A stretch of DNA of 33,317 bases from DATFXM01 sp035315885 (GCA_035315885.1 DATFXM010000070.1:1-33317); one strand, 5' to 3'. Shown: positions 15,561 to 24,202, numbered from the stretch's first letter. Notes: generated by a model not told the origin, from the letters alone. Made by a program: numbers and translations.

Positions 15561-18272
15561 TTATAACACTGATTGACGTCGCTTCAAAGATTTCACTGCC
15601 CGAGCGGGACGAACCTCGACAAAGTCCACCGCAGCGCTTTCCCCGCCATCGGGCAATCCTTCGATTCTGATTTGAACCCCAGGTCGAAGCGGAACACCCT
15701 CAATCAAGCGCCTCGTAGCCGAATGAGAATCCAACTTGTCGGTAGGCAGCTTCGCGTCCGCGGTCCAATGATCGATCTCGCGCCCAGCTACAAACAACTT
15801 GAATCGCGACGCGCCGTTGTTCTGGTCGAAGTATCGCACCGCTATGTCGTATCTGCCGGCCTTGCCGCCAAAATCAAAGCTCGCACGGCATTCGCTTTCG
15901 CGCTTGCACGAAACTGCCTTGGCTCGCGATGCCGCCTCCCACGGATTGATCTCTTGCACTGCGTATCCTTCAAGTGTCATTCGTTCGGCCTCTATGCGAC
16001 CAGGGAAGTGACCCGCTCGGCCCTTCGCGTCAGGAATTCGAGATTCGTGCAGAAACCAATCGCAAATCGCATCGCGCCAGACTTCAGCGTGCCCGGCTTG
16101 ATACTCGAGGCGCTCGAGGATCTCGTCGTAGCGCCGATCATCAATCGATCCCTTGAGCGATTTCCACTGATCTACAAACCGAGCGGCCTCCTCGGCACCC
16201 TCGTAGTGTGAATCGTAGATGTGCTGTATGACGGTCTTGCCCGAATGCAGCAGGTGCGAATACCGAACATGATGCATGAACAACAGAAGCTCGTCGGGAC
16301 AAATCTTGAGGGACTCGTACATCATCGCGACTGGCTCGCGGTACTGCGCGGTGTACCCCGTGCCTGTCGCCATCGTGCGATCCATCCCGATCCCCTCGCG
16401 ATCCGCACGATGCCACTGACCCCACCCGTTTCTTTCGGATGACTCGACCGCAGGACCGTAGTGAACATGGATGATGTCGGTCAGTGTTCCGGCCCCAAGG
16501 GGTCCAGTGTACTTTTCGTACGTCCGCCAGGAGCCGAGTTGCATCCGCACAATCGTACGAACCACTTCGGGATCGTTACCGAACGTCAGTCGAGTCCATT
16601 CTTCGGCGATTTGCTGCGCGCTCAGGTCGGGGTTCCACGCAAGCCGGCCGAAGCCGTAGAGGTTTGCCATCGCGAGATGGTGTCCCAACCAGTTCTGATC
16701 ACGACCTACATTGGAAACGGCTACAAGTCCTCCCAGTGGACGATTGAAAGTCTTGCCCGCAACCAGTTCCTTCACCGGCGTAGCACCCTTGGCGCGCATA
16801 TCGAAATCCAGAACCTGCTTCCACATCGGGACCAGAAAGCAAAGATGGCGTTGTTGGCCCGTGTACTCCTGCGTAATCTGAAGCTCTATAACCTGACTAG
16901 TCTTTTCCAACGCACCAAACAACGGAGAGGCCGGCTCGCGCACCTGGAAGTCGATTGGGCCATGCTTTATCTGAAGAAGCGCGTTGTCATCAAAACGGCC
17001 GTCGAGCGGCTGAAGGTTGTCATATGCAGCGCGTGCCCGGTCGTTCTTCAGGTTGCGCCAGTCCATGTGATGGTCGTAGACGAATCCTCTATAAAAGATG
17101 ATGCCGCGGTGAGGCTTGAGTGCCCTCGCGATCACATTGGCCGCATCCGCATGCGTCCGTCCGTAAAACGATGGGCCGAGCCTTCCCTCAGAATCCGCTT
17201 TGAGCACTAACCCGCCAAAGTCGGGAATAGCCTTGTAGATTTCATCAACTGTTTTCACCCACCATGCGGCAACCTTTGAATCAAGCGGATCAAAAGTGTC
17301 GAGCCCGCCGATCTTCTGAGGGCTGCTGAAATCGATTGACGCGAACAATCGCACTCCCCACGGTCTAAACACCGAGGCCACGCGAGCCAGTTGCGGCAAG
17401 AACTCCGCGGTGATGACTCGTGGATTGGCGTTGACGTTGTTGATCGAGCAGCCGTTTATCCCTATCGATGCCATCATCCGCGCATAATCGCGCACTCTGG
17501 AGAGGTCTCGAACGACCGCATCGTTCTCGAAGAAGATGGATGCGCCCGCGTAGCCGCGCTCGATTGTGCCGTCAAGATTGTCCCAGTGATTCAATAGTCG
17601 CAGCGGAGCGTACGGATTCTCTACCCCGTCAATCGTCGACACGCTTTCGTGCATCGCTATTTTACGCAGCAGCGCAAACACGCCGTACAGTACACCCCGA
17701 TCAGTGAGCCCGGTGATGATCAGGCGCGACTTTCCGGCGACTTGCGCGCTTCGCAACAGGTAACCGTCTTCCTTGAGTTCTGGAGCGACAGTGAATGACG
17801 GAATGGAGCTTGCGATCACTCCTGTTTTCCCAAGCACAATGGCATTCTCAGCGGGCAGATCTTGTGCAGCGCGCAAGTTTCTGCCGAGCATTCGCTCGAG
17901 ACCGCTGAGCAACTCTTCCTGAGCCGTCCTTACGATCGTGGAGTTGTCGGGGGAGAAAACTACTGCGGGAAAGTCCGCGTAGATAGAACGCTGAGACCTT
18001 TGGTCCAGTGGTTCGTAGCGCAGCCATGCTTCATATCCTGTTTCATTTGGTTTTGTCGGGCTGGTTGGGTCTGGCCTCGGCGTGCCAAATGAATTCGTCA
18101 CGAGGACCAGCGTCAACAGGATTGCGCGCGTAAGCAGTAACCTCTCCTTCGTGGATCTATTTTTGACAGTGAATACTATCCCGTCTCCGCCAAATCGTGA
18201 ACCGCTGGAGGGCGAAGGGGCGAAGGGGCGAGGAAAGACGCGGAGAAGACGCGGGGAGGGATGCGGGGTCAA
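15561..18272 (-). CDS. aguA: GH67 alpha-glucuronidase with C-terminal CBM-like domain
   Basis: An enzyme that removes (4-O-methyl)glucuronic acid from the non-reducing end of xylo-oligosaccharides. Family signatures: LNHWDNLDGTIERGYAGASIF (227-247), the acid Glu362 in LKADSEGRLGP, and the base pair Asp428/Asp429 (GRFDDNALLQIKHGPID) and Glu446 (VREP). The core ends near residue 765. A C-terminal beta-sandwich of about 130 residues (IEAERMTLEGYAV ... VDFVEVRPA) looks like a CBM6/35-type module and is not part of the standard GH67 fold. A hydrophobic segment (about 45-63, LLLTRAILLTLVLV) should export it. No in-frame ATG exists before residue 128; the TTG at 18272 opens the frame and residues 1-30 come from an 8-bp satellite. 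The true start is unclear: AAGGAG lies just ahead of a CTG codon in front of the signal segment. Confidence 0.9.
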   Translation of the reverse strand: MTPHPSPRLLRVFPRPFAPSPSSGSRFGGDGIVFTVKNRSTKERLLLTRAILLTLVLVTNSFGTPRPDPTSPTKPNETGYEAWLRYEPLDQRSQRSIYADFPAVVFSPDNSTIVRTAQEELLSGLERMLGRNLRAAQDLPAENAIVLGKTGVIASSIPSFTVAPELKEDGYLLRSAQVAGKSRLIITGLTDRGVLYGVFALLRKIAMHESVSTIDGVENPYAPLRLLNHWDNLDGTIERGYAGASIFFENDAVVRDLSRVRDYARMMASIGINGCSINNVNANPRVITAEFLPQLARVASVFRPWGVRLFASIDFSSPQKIGGLDTFDPLDSKVAAWWVKTVDEIYKAIPDFGGLVLKADSEGRLGPSFYGRTHADAANVIARALKPHRGIIFYRGFVYDHHMDWRNLKNDRARAAYDNLQPLDGRFDDNALLQIKHGPIDFQVREPASPLFGALEKTSQVIELQITQEYTGQQRHLCFLVPMWKQVLDFDMRAKGATPVKELVAGKTFNRPLGGLVAVSNVGRDQNWLGHHLAMANLYGFGRLAWNPDLSAQQIAEEWTRLTFGNDPEVVRTIVRMQLGSWRTYEKYTGPLGAGTLTDIIHVHYGPAVESSERNGWGQWHRADREGIGMDRTMATGTGYTAQYREPVAMMYESLKICPDELLLFMHHVRYSHLLHSGKTVIQHIYDSHYEGAEEAARFVDQWKSLKGSIDDRRYDEILERLEYQAGHAEVWRDAICDWFLHESRIPDAKGRAGHFPGRIEAERMTLEGYAVQEINPWEAASRAKAVSCKRESECRASFDFGGKAGRYDIAVRYFDQNNGASRFKLFVAGREIDHWTADAKLPTDKLDSHSATRRLIEGVPLRPGVQIRIEGLPDGGESAAVDFVEVRPARAVKSLKRRQSVL

Positions 18273-18338
18273 TTAAACCGAAGGTCTCCGCGTCTCCCCG
18301 TCTCCGCGTCTCCGCGTCGTCTCCGTGTCTCCGCTCCC
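18211..18338. repeat. Inverted pair of octamer satellites at the GH67 5' end
   Basis: The left arm (18211-18270) has GGCGAAGG units followed by GACGCGGA-type units. The right arm (about 18283-18338) has facing TCTCCGCG-type units. The spacer is about 12 nt (AATTAAACCGAA). It fills the gap between the TonB receptor stop (18345) and the start of the GH67 frame and runs into that frame. Confidence 0.85.
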
Positions 18339-18344
18339 TACCAC

Positions 18345-21300
18345 TCAAAACGATACTCGTGCGCCCAAGCGAATATTGCGCTCTCCCGTCCCCGTCGTAG
18401 AGGTGACGAAGCCGAATGTGCCGGCGTTCGAGATATCTGCGCCCGGGTTGCTGAAGTTCGGATGATTCAGCGCATTCAGCGCCTCGGCCCGGAATTGAAG
18501 CTTTACATGCTCGGTGATCGAGAACGTGCGGAACACACTCATGTCCACGTTGAACAAATGAGGACCTCGCAGATTGTTCCGGCCCGCATTTCCAAACCGC
18601 TGCGGTTGCCCAGCAGGAATGTTCACCGCCGCATAAGCGGAGGTGTCAAAATAAGCGTGACCCGTCCCGATTCCCCCAAGTATTCCAACCGCCGGTTTCA
18701 CCTGATCCGGAACCTGCCCGCTACCTCCGGCATTCAGGTTGTTCCCATTGCCCTGCACGACGTAGAACGGCGTCCCACTCATCAGACTGAGCACCCCACT
18801 CACTTCGAACCCTCCGAGAAGCACGCTCCCAATCCCCTTATTCAGCCATCGCTGGCCCTTGCCGAACGGAACTTCGCAAACACCGTACGACTGGAAGTTG
18901 TGCGTGCGGTCATAACTCGCAGGCCCGCGATTTCGATCCGCCTCCGGCATGAACTGTATTCTCGGATTGCCATCGTTGTCCGCGAAGTTGATCGCCTTTG
19001 AATAGGTGTACACCGCGCCCACCAGCGAGCTTCCAAACCTGGCAACCAACTGCGACTGCAGCGCGTCATAGGTCGTCGTCTTGTATGGAAGAATCTCGTT
19101 GATGTCCACGGTCAGCCCGAACGCGGGAAACAGGGCTCGACCCGCGTTTCCAGTACCGGGTGCACCGGCATTGATGTTGATGAATTGCATCTGCCCGACC
19201 GCCCTCGTGCCTACGTATCCGATCTGCCCTGTCACCCTGCGCGTCAGCTCGCGCTCTACTATCAGATTCCAGGACTGAATATACTTTCTCATCCAGTCCT
19301 TCGGATAAGTCGTTGTGCCGCTGTTTGCCGGCAGCTTGAGCACTCCCGCATTGAGATCCGGTACGGGACCAGTGTTTATCAGGCCAAGCCGGAAACTAGT
19401 GACCGGCAGGAACGCGTTTGTCGCACCGTTCAATGTTCGCTGCGGCATCGCCCACGCGTTTACGATGGGGTATGCGTTTCGAAAATCGATGAACGGTCGC
19501 GGATCCGCCGATTGGCCATAGCCCCCGCGGAGTACCGTCTTTTCACCAATCCGATAAGCAAAGCCAATGCGCGGAAGGAACTGGCCCGGTCCGGAAGTGG
19601 CGAACGTGTCCCTCGGGATTACGCCGAGTCCACCGGTGTAGACGTTGCCGTCGGCGGGATCAAACCGGTTAATCCCGGTGTTGTCTTTATCGGGAAACGG
19701 ATATCGCTCCCAACGCAATCCGTAGGTCAAAGTCAAATTGCGTCTGATCTGCCAGTGATCTCGCGCATACAACGCGTAGGACTGCATTCGAAGAGCATTT
19801 GGATTTCTGAGTTGATCCACCTTGCCCGCCTGGCTAGGCAAGCCAAGCAGAAAATCGGCCCACGCATTGAAGCGAATGTCCGCGGGCGCGGGGCCGTTTT
19901 GCAACCTCGTGGAGTTGCCGTTGAAGATGAACGTTCCGCGCACCGTCTGAAACGTTCCACCCTGTGGTTGAAAATGATTCAACTGCTGGTTCTGGTAGTC
20001 CAGCCCGAGCCGCATCGAATGCGCGCCCCTCAACCACGAAACATTCACCGTCGCAACGTACTGGTTGTCGCGGAACAGAAAAGGATTGCCGGTGTTTGGA
20101 TTGCCCAGATTTGCCCAGGTACCGCTGAATTGAAACGCGGGAATACCGCCCTGAAGTCGATCCGGTCCGTTGGTACCCGGAATCTTCAACACATCGAGAC
20201 CAAAGTTCGAATCTATGTCGAAGTTCTCGGCCCCGAGCCGCTGCCGAGTGTATCCGAGCGTCGCATCCAGAATCAGCGTAGAGCTGAAGGTATAGGTCAC
20301 GCCGGCCCCGGCTACCTGGACTCGACCCGGCGCCTGCCCGAGCTGCCCGCCATTCAGCGCATCCCCGCCTGCGTCTCCAAGTATCGGCGGCTCGATGATA
20401 TTTGTTGGTGAGATGCTGTACCGTCCGAAGATCATCAACTTTTCATTCGGGTTGTAGTTGATCTTGGTGTCGATGTTTGTTCGGTTGAACAGCGCGACGC
20501 CGTTCGAGATGAAATTGTTTACGAACCCGGGCCCCGTCGGAAGCGGCATCCTCTTTATCATCTCAACGGCGGCCAGGTCGATCCGATTAGCTGGAATGCG
20601 GTTGCCCGGAAACGGAGTGCGAAGCGCCGGATTCGGATTTGAGTTGGGATCGTAGATCGTCACACCGGTGCCGCTGAAGTCAACATCGCCCGCTGCGTTC
20701 GGCCTCAAACTCTGAGGCGCTATGCTGATCGTGTTGGTTCGCGAGGTGTTTCGTCTGGTGGTGCGCTCCAGATCGGTGAAGAAAAAGAGCTTGTTCTTGA
20801 TGATCGGTCCACCGACCGCATAGCCGTACTGTACAAGAATGTCTTTCGGATTTTGAGGCGTCGTCTGGAAGACATTGCGCGCCCGCAAGGCACTGTTTGT
20901 GTCGTACACCCAACCCACGCCGTGAAAAGCATTCGTTCCCGACTTGATGATCACGTTGATCGCCGCCCCTCCTGCAAGCCCCTGCTCGGCGTCGAACGCA
21001 TTTGTTACGATGTTCACGGTCTGAATGGATTCGGCCGGCGGCACATAAGCAGTATTCGTCGGCAGCCACGGATAGATAACGCTCGACCCATCGATCCGAG
21101 TGTTGTTCTGCAGTCGCGACACACCGTTCACGTTGAAGGAAATCGATCGCTGAGGGCTGCCGGCGGCTGAGTTCTGCTCACCCGCCAGCGTAGCGCCCGG
21201 CACAAGCGCCATCAGACTCTGATAGTTCCGGCCTACGGAGCCGGTGAGAGGCAGATCGTTAACTTGTCGAGCTGTCTGATTGACGCTGAGGTCCGCGCGG

Positions 21301-21854
21301 TCCGACTGCAGGACCACGGTAGACGCGGTGACCAGTACCGTCTCGGCAACGCCCGTTGGCTGAAGCTGGACATCGATCCTTCGAACGGTGTTGGCTTCGA
21401 TCCGGACGTTTTCCTGCGCAGTGCTCTTGAAGGACGCTGCCGAGATCGTCACCTTGTATAAGCCAGGTTGAAGGTCGCTGAAGGTGTAGCGCCCTTCATC
21501 ATCGGTGATGGCCTCACGTTGCGAGCCGGTGTTGACATTCAACACCTCGACCTTGGCTCCCGGGACTACCGCACCTGTCTGATCGCTGACGTTTCCGGTC
21601 AGCGATCCATAGAGCACCTGCGCCAGAGCAGCACCAGGGAACGTCATGCTCAGCATGCACGCGATGGTGATAGCTGCGAGGAAACTACGCGACGCGGTCC
21701 AATAGATCAGGCGAGTGCGTCTGCCTGGCTGTGTGGCGAGGCGAGATGAGCGGAGCCGCAAGATGAAGTCGTTCGGCTCGCGACTGAGATCTGGCTGGTT
21801 GATTCTGGTGTGGAACAGTTTGTTGCGGGAGAGCGCTTCGCGTTGAAGAAACAT
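18345..21854 (-). CDS. Oar-type TonB-dependent outer-membrane receptor
   Basis: A 1169-residue TonB-dependent transporter of the acidobacterial Oar/CarboxypepD_reg type. The ATG at 21854 is chosen over one at 21929 because AAGGAGGAG lies 8 nt upstream. An unusually long leader (about 50 residues) precedes the signal segment ending ALAQ (about 79). A carboxypeptidase regulatory-like beta-sandwich spans about 82-168 (GSLTGNVSDQTGAVVPGAKVEV ... DDEGRYTFSDLQPGLYKVTI). The plug follows (SVIYPWLPTNTAYVPPAESIQTVNIVTNAFDAEQGLAGGAAINVIIKSGTN written here in part: ESIQTVNIVTNAF). The barrel fills the rest and ends in an aromatic residue (LGARVSF), the usual BAM signal. No SusD gene accompanies it. Being first downstream of the ROK gene and first upstream of GH67/GH3, it most likely imports xylan-derived oligosaccharides. 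Confidence 0.92.
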   Translation of the reverse strand: MFLQREALSRNKLFHTRINQPDLSREPNDFILRLRSSRLATQPGRRTRLIYWTASRSFLAAITIACMLSMTFPGAALAQVLYGSLTGNVSDQTGAVVPGAKVEVLNVNTGSQREAITDDEGRYTFSDLQPGLYKVTISAASFKSTAQENVRIEANTVRRIDVQLQPTGVAETVLVTASTVVLQSDRADLSVNQTARQVNDLPLTGSVGRNYQSLMALVPGATLAGEQNSAAGSPQRSISFNVNGVSRLQNNTRIDGSSVIYPWLPTNTAYVPPAESIQTVNIVTNAFDAEQGLAGGAAINVIIKSGTNAFHGVGWVYDTNSALRARNVFQTTPQNPKDILVQYGYAVGGPIIKNKLFFFTDLERTTRRNTSRTNTISIAPQSLRPNAAGDVDFSGTGVTIYDPNSNPNPALRTPFPGNRIPANRIDLAAVEMIKRMPLPTGPGFVNNFISNGVALFNRTNIDTKINYNPNEKLMIFGRYSISPTNIIEPPILGDAGGDALNGGQLGQAPGRVQVAGAGVTYTFSSTLILDATLGYTRQRLGAENFDIDSNFGLDVLKIPGTNGPDRLQGGIPAFQFSGTWANLGNPNTGNPFLFRDNQYVATVNVSWLRGAHSMRLGLDYQNQQLNHFQPQGGTFQTVRGTFIFNGNSTRLQNGPAPADIRFNAWADFLLGLPSQAGKVDQLRNPNALRMQSYALYARDHWQIRRNLTLTYGLRWERYPFPDKDNTGINRFDPADGNVYTGGLGVIPRDTFATSGPGQFLPRIGFAYRIGEKTVLRGGYGQSADPRPFIDFRNAYPIVNAWAMPQRTLNGATNAFLPVTSFRLGLINTGPVPDLNAGVLKLPANSGTTTYPKDWMRKYIQSWNLIVERELTRRVTGQIGYVGTRAVGQMQFININAGAPGTGNAGRALFPAFGLTVDINEILPYKTTTYDALQSQLVARFGSSLVGAVYTYSKAINFADNDGNPRIQFMPEADRNRGPASYDRTHNFQSYGVCEVPFGKGQRWLNKGIGSVLLGGFEVSGVLSLMSGTPFYVVQGNGNNLNAGGSGQVPDQVKPAVGILGGIGTGHAYFDTSAYAAVNIPAGQPQRFGNAGRNNLRGPHLFNVDMSVFRTFSITEHVKLQFRAEALNALNHPNFSNPGADISNAGTFGFVTSTTGTGERNIRLGARVSF

Positions 21855-22161
21855 TGACGAACTCCTCCTTAGTTGTGAGCTCTTAATCTCGCCGGCACCG
21901 GCGCACGGTGTCGGAGTTGAATCAGCCACACCCTGAAATCCTCACCGTTACTTAATGTCCGCCGTGAAATGGAGGCGCGTATTCGAACGCTGGTCTCTGC
22001 ACCCTCGGGAACCGCGTTCAGCTTGAACCCTGAGTGCCGACCGCTTGCCCTCCGAAACCCATCGCCGCCTGCGTTCCCAATTCACGACTTATTGCTTCTT
22101 TAGTTCGGGTCTACAACAAAATAGCTACGACGAAGTTGAAAAACAGATGGCTTCTTGATCT
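21855..22161 (-). other. Leader/intergenic region of the TonB receptor gene
   Basis: A gene-free stretch of 307 nt between the ROK stop and the receptor start. It contains the ribosome site AAGGAGGAG, a small perfect dyad GCCGG-CA-CCGGC (21891-21902) and the TAGTT-N9-AACAA element (22101-22119). TATTTT just upstream of that element on the minus strand could be a -10 box, but I find no good -35. A promoter for the receptor and the downstream genes is expected here. Confidence 0.45.
22101..22119 (-). promoter_or_regulatory. Candidate ROK operator upstream of the TonB receptor
   Basis: TAGTT (22101-22105), nine bases, AACAA (22115-22119). It matches the element at 23489-23507 in spacing and in 18 of 24 aligned bases, including an identical CGAACTAAA half on the minus strand. 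It lies 247 nt before the receptor start codon. Confidence 0.5.
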
Positions 22162-23376
22162 TTAGGCGAATGCCGGCGCGCCGAAATGCTTTTCCAGGAC
22201 CAGCGCTATTGTGCCGCGCAGCCGCGGGTGAGTCGCCGGATCAGCAGGCACTACGCGCGTAGACGCGTGCGTGAAGCTCCGGCCCTTTACAATTTCCCCA
22301 ATGATCGGTCCGATCCGTGGCCAAAGCCGGGTCACCTCCCCAACCACTACGATCACGTCCGGCGCCAGGCCGGTCACCAGCAGTGCAACTCCTTTCCCGA
22401 AGTAAGTCGCCATTTGGTCGATCGCATCTGTAGCCTTTGGATCCCCGTTCTCCGCAAGACGAAGGATGTCTTCAAACGTGGGAGGTGGAGTCAGAGATCG
22501 CGAACCGCTGCCGTTTGGTCTTCCGCCTGAAGTGGCTCGGGTGTAGTAGCGAACCGCGGCGGAATTCGATGCGTACACTTCCCAACAGCCGCGATTCCCA
22601 CACCTGCATTTGGGACCATCTTCGATCAGGGTGATGTGCCCAAATTCGCCCGTCGCGCCGCTCGAGCCGCGCACGAGTTGGCCATTCAGGATGACCCCTG
22701 CTCCTATACCTTCCGACACTGTTACCGCCACTAAATCTCGAACGCCCTCGGTGTGGCGGCCGAACCAGACCTCCGCGAGGGCGCAGGCATTCGCGGCATT
22801 CTCGAGCTGTACTGGAAGCCCGGTTGCCACTTCGAGCGGCGTTTTCAGATCCACGTCACGCCAGCCCAGATTGGGTGCGAACACCAGGCGCTGAGTCGCG
22901 AGATCGATTCGGCCGGGAAGGCTTACGCCAATGCCCTCGTAGTAAATCTCCGGATGAGTGGCGATCAGAGCACGCAGCCTTGAGCTCAACTCGGTGATGA
23001 ACCGATCGGGCTCCGACCCGGTAGGCATCGACTCCTGCGCGATGAAGTGCGCATCCAAATCCGCGAGGGCTACGATGGTGCGGGCCGGCCTTATGTTGAT
23101 TCCGATTATTCCGACGCGTTCTTTGTTTAAGTGCAGGAACCTTGGGCGACGGCCTCGCGGCACTCGACCGCTTGCGCCTTCGGTGACCCATTTTTCTCTG
23201 ATCAACTGCTCGGTTATCAGGGATACGGTGCTGCGCTGAAGGCCGGAGTGCCGGGCTAGATCCGCACGCGAAATCGGCTGATGTCGCCGAATCAGGTTCA
23301 GCATGATTCGGCGGTTGATGTCCCGGGCCGTTTCGCTGGTGGCCACCTGAAAGTTTGTCAGGTCTATTTTGCGCAT
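22162..23376 (-). CDS. ROK-family transcriptional regulator (NagC/XylR type)
   Basis: A 404-residue ROK repressor. The start is ATG 23376; a longer frame begins with TTG at 23439 but adds no family sequence. The N-terminal winged helix-turn-helix is at about 15-70 (INRRIMLNLIRRHQPISRADLARHSGLQRSTVSLITEQLI). The sugar-binding ROK domain follows: GVSLPGRID, LENAANACALAE, SEGIGAGVILNGQLVRGSSGATGEFGHI. The zinc site is complete: His in GEFGH (243-247) and CRCGNRGC (257-264). It is followed on the same strand by the receptor and glycoside hydrolase genes, so it most likely senses a xylan- or glucuronate-derived sugar and controls the locus. A good sigma-70 promoter overlapped by a dyad upstream suggests it also represses itself. 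Confidence 0.92.
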   Translation of the reverse strand: MRKIDLTNFQVATSETARDINRRIMLNLIRRHQPISRADLARHSGLQRSTVSLITEQLIREKWVTEGASGRVPRGRRPRFLHLNKERVGIIGINIRPARTIVALADLDAHFIAQESMPTGSEPDRFITELSSRLRALIATHPEIYYEGIGVSLPGRIDLATQRLVFAPNLGWRDVDLKTPLEVATGLPVQLENAANACALAEVWFGRHTEGVRDLVAVTVSEGIGAGVILNGQLVRGSSGATGEFGHITLIEDGPKCRCGNRGCWEVYASNSAAVRYYTRATSGGRPNGSGSRSLTPPPTFEDILRLAENGDPKATDAIDQMATYFGKGVALLVTGLAPDVIVVVGEVTRLWPRIGPIIGEIVKGRSFTHASTRVVPADPATHPRLRGTIALVLEKHFGAPAFA

Positions 23377-23488
23377 TAGGAACCCGAGGTGAGCCGGCGC
23401 ACGTCTACGCAGCTCGAGGAGACCCCGATGTACGCCCAATCACGGACTTCCGGCCTACAAACCAAACCGAAGCTTATTAATGAGTATT

Positions 23489-23507
23489 TAGTTCGAGGCC
23501 CCAACTA
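23489..23507 (-). promoter_or_regulatory. Candidate ROK operator overlapping the ROK promoter
   Basis: TAGTT (23489-23493), nine bases, AACTA (23503-23507): a perfect 5-bp dyad. It overlaps the -10 box (23504-23509) and the expected transcription start, which is where a repressor would act. The same dyad spacing occurs upstream of the TonB receptor. Confidence 0.55.
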
Positions 23508-23532
23508 TATGCAGGTTGTGGGTTAATGTCAA
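23504..23532 (-). promoter_or_regulatory. Sigma-70 type promoter of the ROK gene
   Basis: On the minus strand TTGACA (23532-23527) and TATAGT (23509-23504) are spaced by exactly 17 bases. The promoter reads toward the ROK start codon at 23376 and would give a leader of about 120 nt. Confidence 0.65.
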
Positions 23533-23539
23533 TGAAGAA

Positions 23540-23567
23540 GTGCTGAGTGCTGAGTGCTGAGTACTGA
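23540..23567. repeat. Heptamer satellite GTGCTGA x4, single arm
   Basis: GTGCTGA three times and GTACTGA once, in perfect 7-bp register, just upstream of the ROK promoter. No facing arm is seen nearby. Confidence 0.8.
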
Positions 23568-23578
23568 GTTTCGTCGGT

Positions 23579-23818
23579 CCCGGGGAGTCCGCGAACCGGG
23601 GGTGCCGCGCACTAAAAGGACGAGAGCCCGCGCAGCGGGCGACAATGAGTTCGCGAGGCAGAGAACCGCAAGCCATCACGACGAGAGCCCGCGCAGCGGG
23701 CGACAGAAACGTAGCCCCCGGTGAGTCCGCGAACCGGGGGTACCGCACCCAAAAAATCACGAGAGCCCGCGCAGCGGGCGACAGAACTCTATCCCCCGGT
23801 GAGTCGGTGAACCGGGGG
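23579..23818. repeat. Composite REP-like repeat array (A and B palindromes)
   Basis: Unit A contains the hairpin GCCCGC-GCA-GCGGGC inside ACGAG...GACA and occurs at 23620-23644, 23681-23705 and 23759-23783. Unit B is the hairpin CCCCCGGTGAGTCCGCGAACCGGGGG (written as CCCCCGGT ... ACCGGGGG), at 23579-23602 (slightly diverged), 23715-23740 and 23793-23818. The last two A-B copies are 78 bp apart. A fourth A copy followed by the start of B is at the right edge of the window (33285-33317). No protein gene is supported here, although the 78-bp period keeps one minus-strand frame open. Confidence 0.85.
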
Positions 23819-23926
23819 CGGTCCACCTATCATGCGATTTTCTGCTTCGCGAACTCACCACCGATGACACTTCTTGCCGCCCGCTGGGCGGTCTCCCTTT
23901 CTGCGAACTCAACGCGCTGTCGCCTT

Positions 23927-23966
23927 CGGTAAGTGCTGTAATGCGGCGGTAAGTGCTGTAATGCGG
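23927..23966. repeat. 20-bp tandem duplication
   Basis: The 20-bp unit CGGTAAGTGCTGTAATGCGG occurs twice with no mismatch. It lies in the gene-free stretch between the REP-like array and the holin-like gene. The rest of 23967-24312 shows only the palindrome at 24203-24217. Confidence 0.9.
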
Positions 23967-24202
23967 CGATACGTAACTTGCGCCTAACCGTACACTCATC
24001 GCTACACCATTTGAACCGTCACTGGAGATGTCTAGTTGTGCGACCCCTCTACAGGAATTGGCGATCCCAATATCGACTCACGGATGCGACTCCGAGTCGC
24101 GCTTCACGAAAATTTAAACTGGCCCGCGTATTGCTGATTTGATTGAGCGAAGTAGTGAGTCGAACAACCTCGAGCGAACGCGTGAACAGTAGCCTAATCG
24201 AT

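Noticed and set aside
19185..20411. 408-codon plus-strand frame opposite the TonB receptor
   Set aside because: Antisense shadow; no ribosome site and no domain pattern.
23579..23818. CRISPR-like look of regularly spaced repeats
   Set aside because: The units are long GC-rich palindromes of two kinds with unequal spacing (61 and 78 bp) and the 'spacers' are themselves repeated; no cas genes.
23488..23826. Minus-strand open frame of 112 codons across the A-B palindromes
   Set aside because: It is the translation of the REP-like units; the 78-bp period keeps it open. No ribosome site or family signal.
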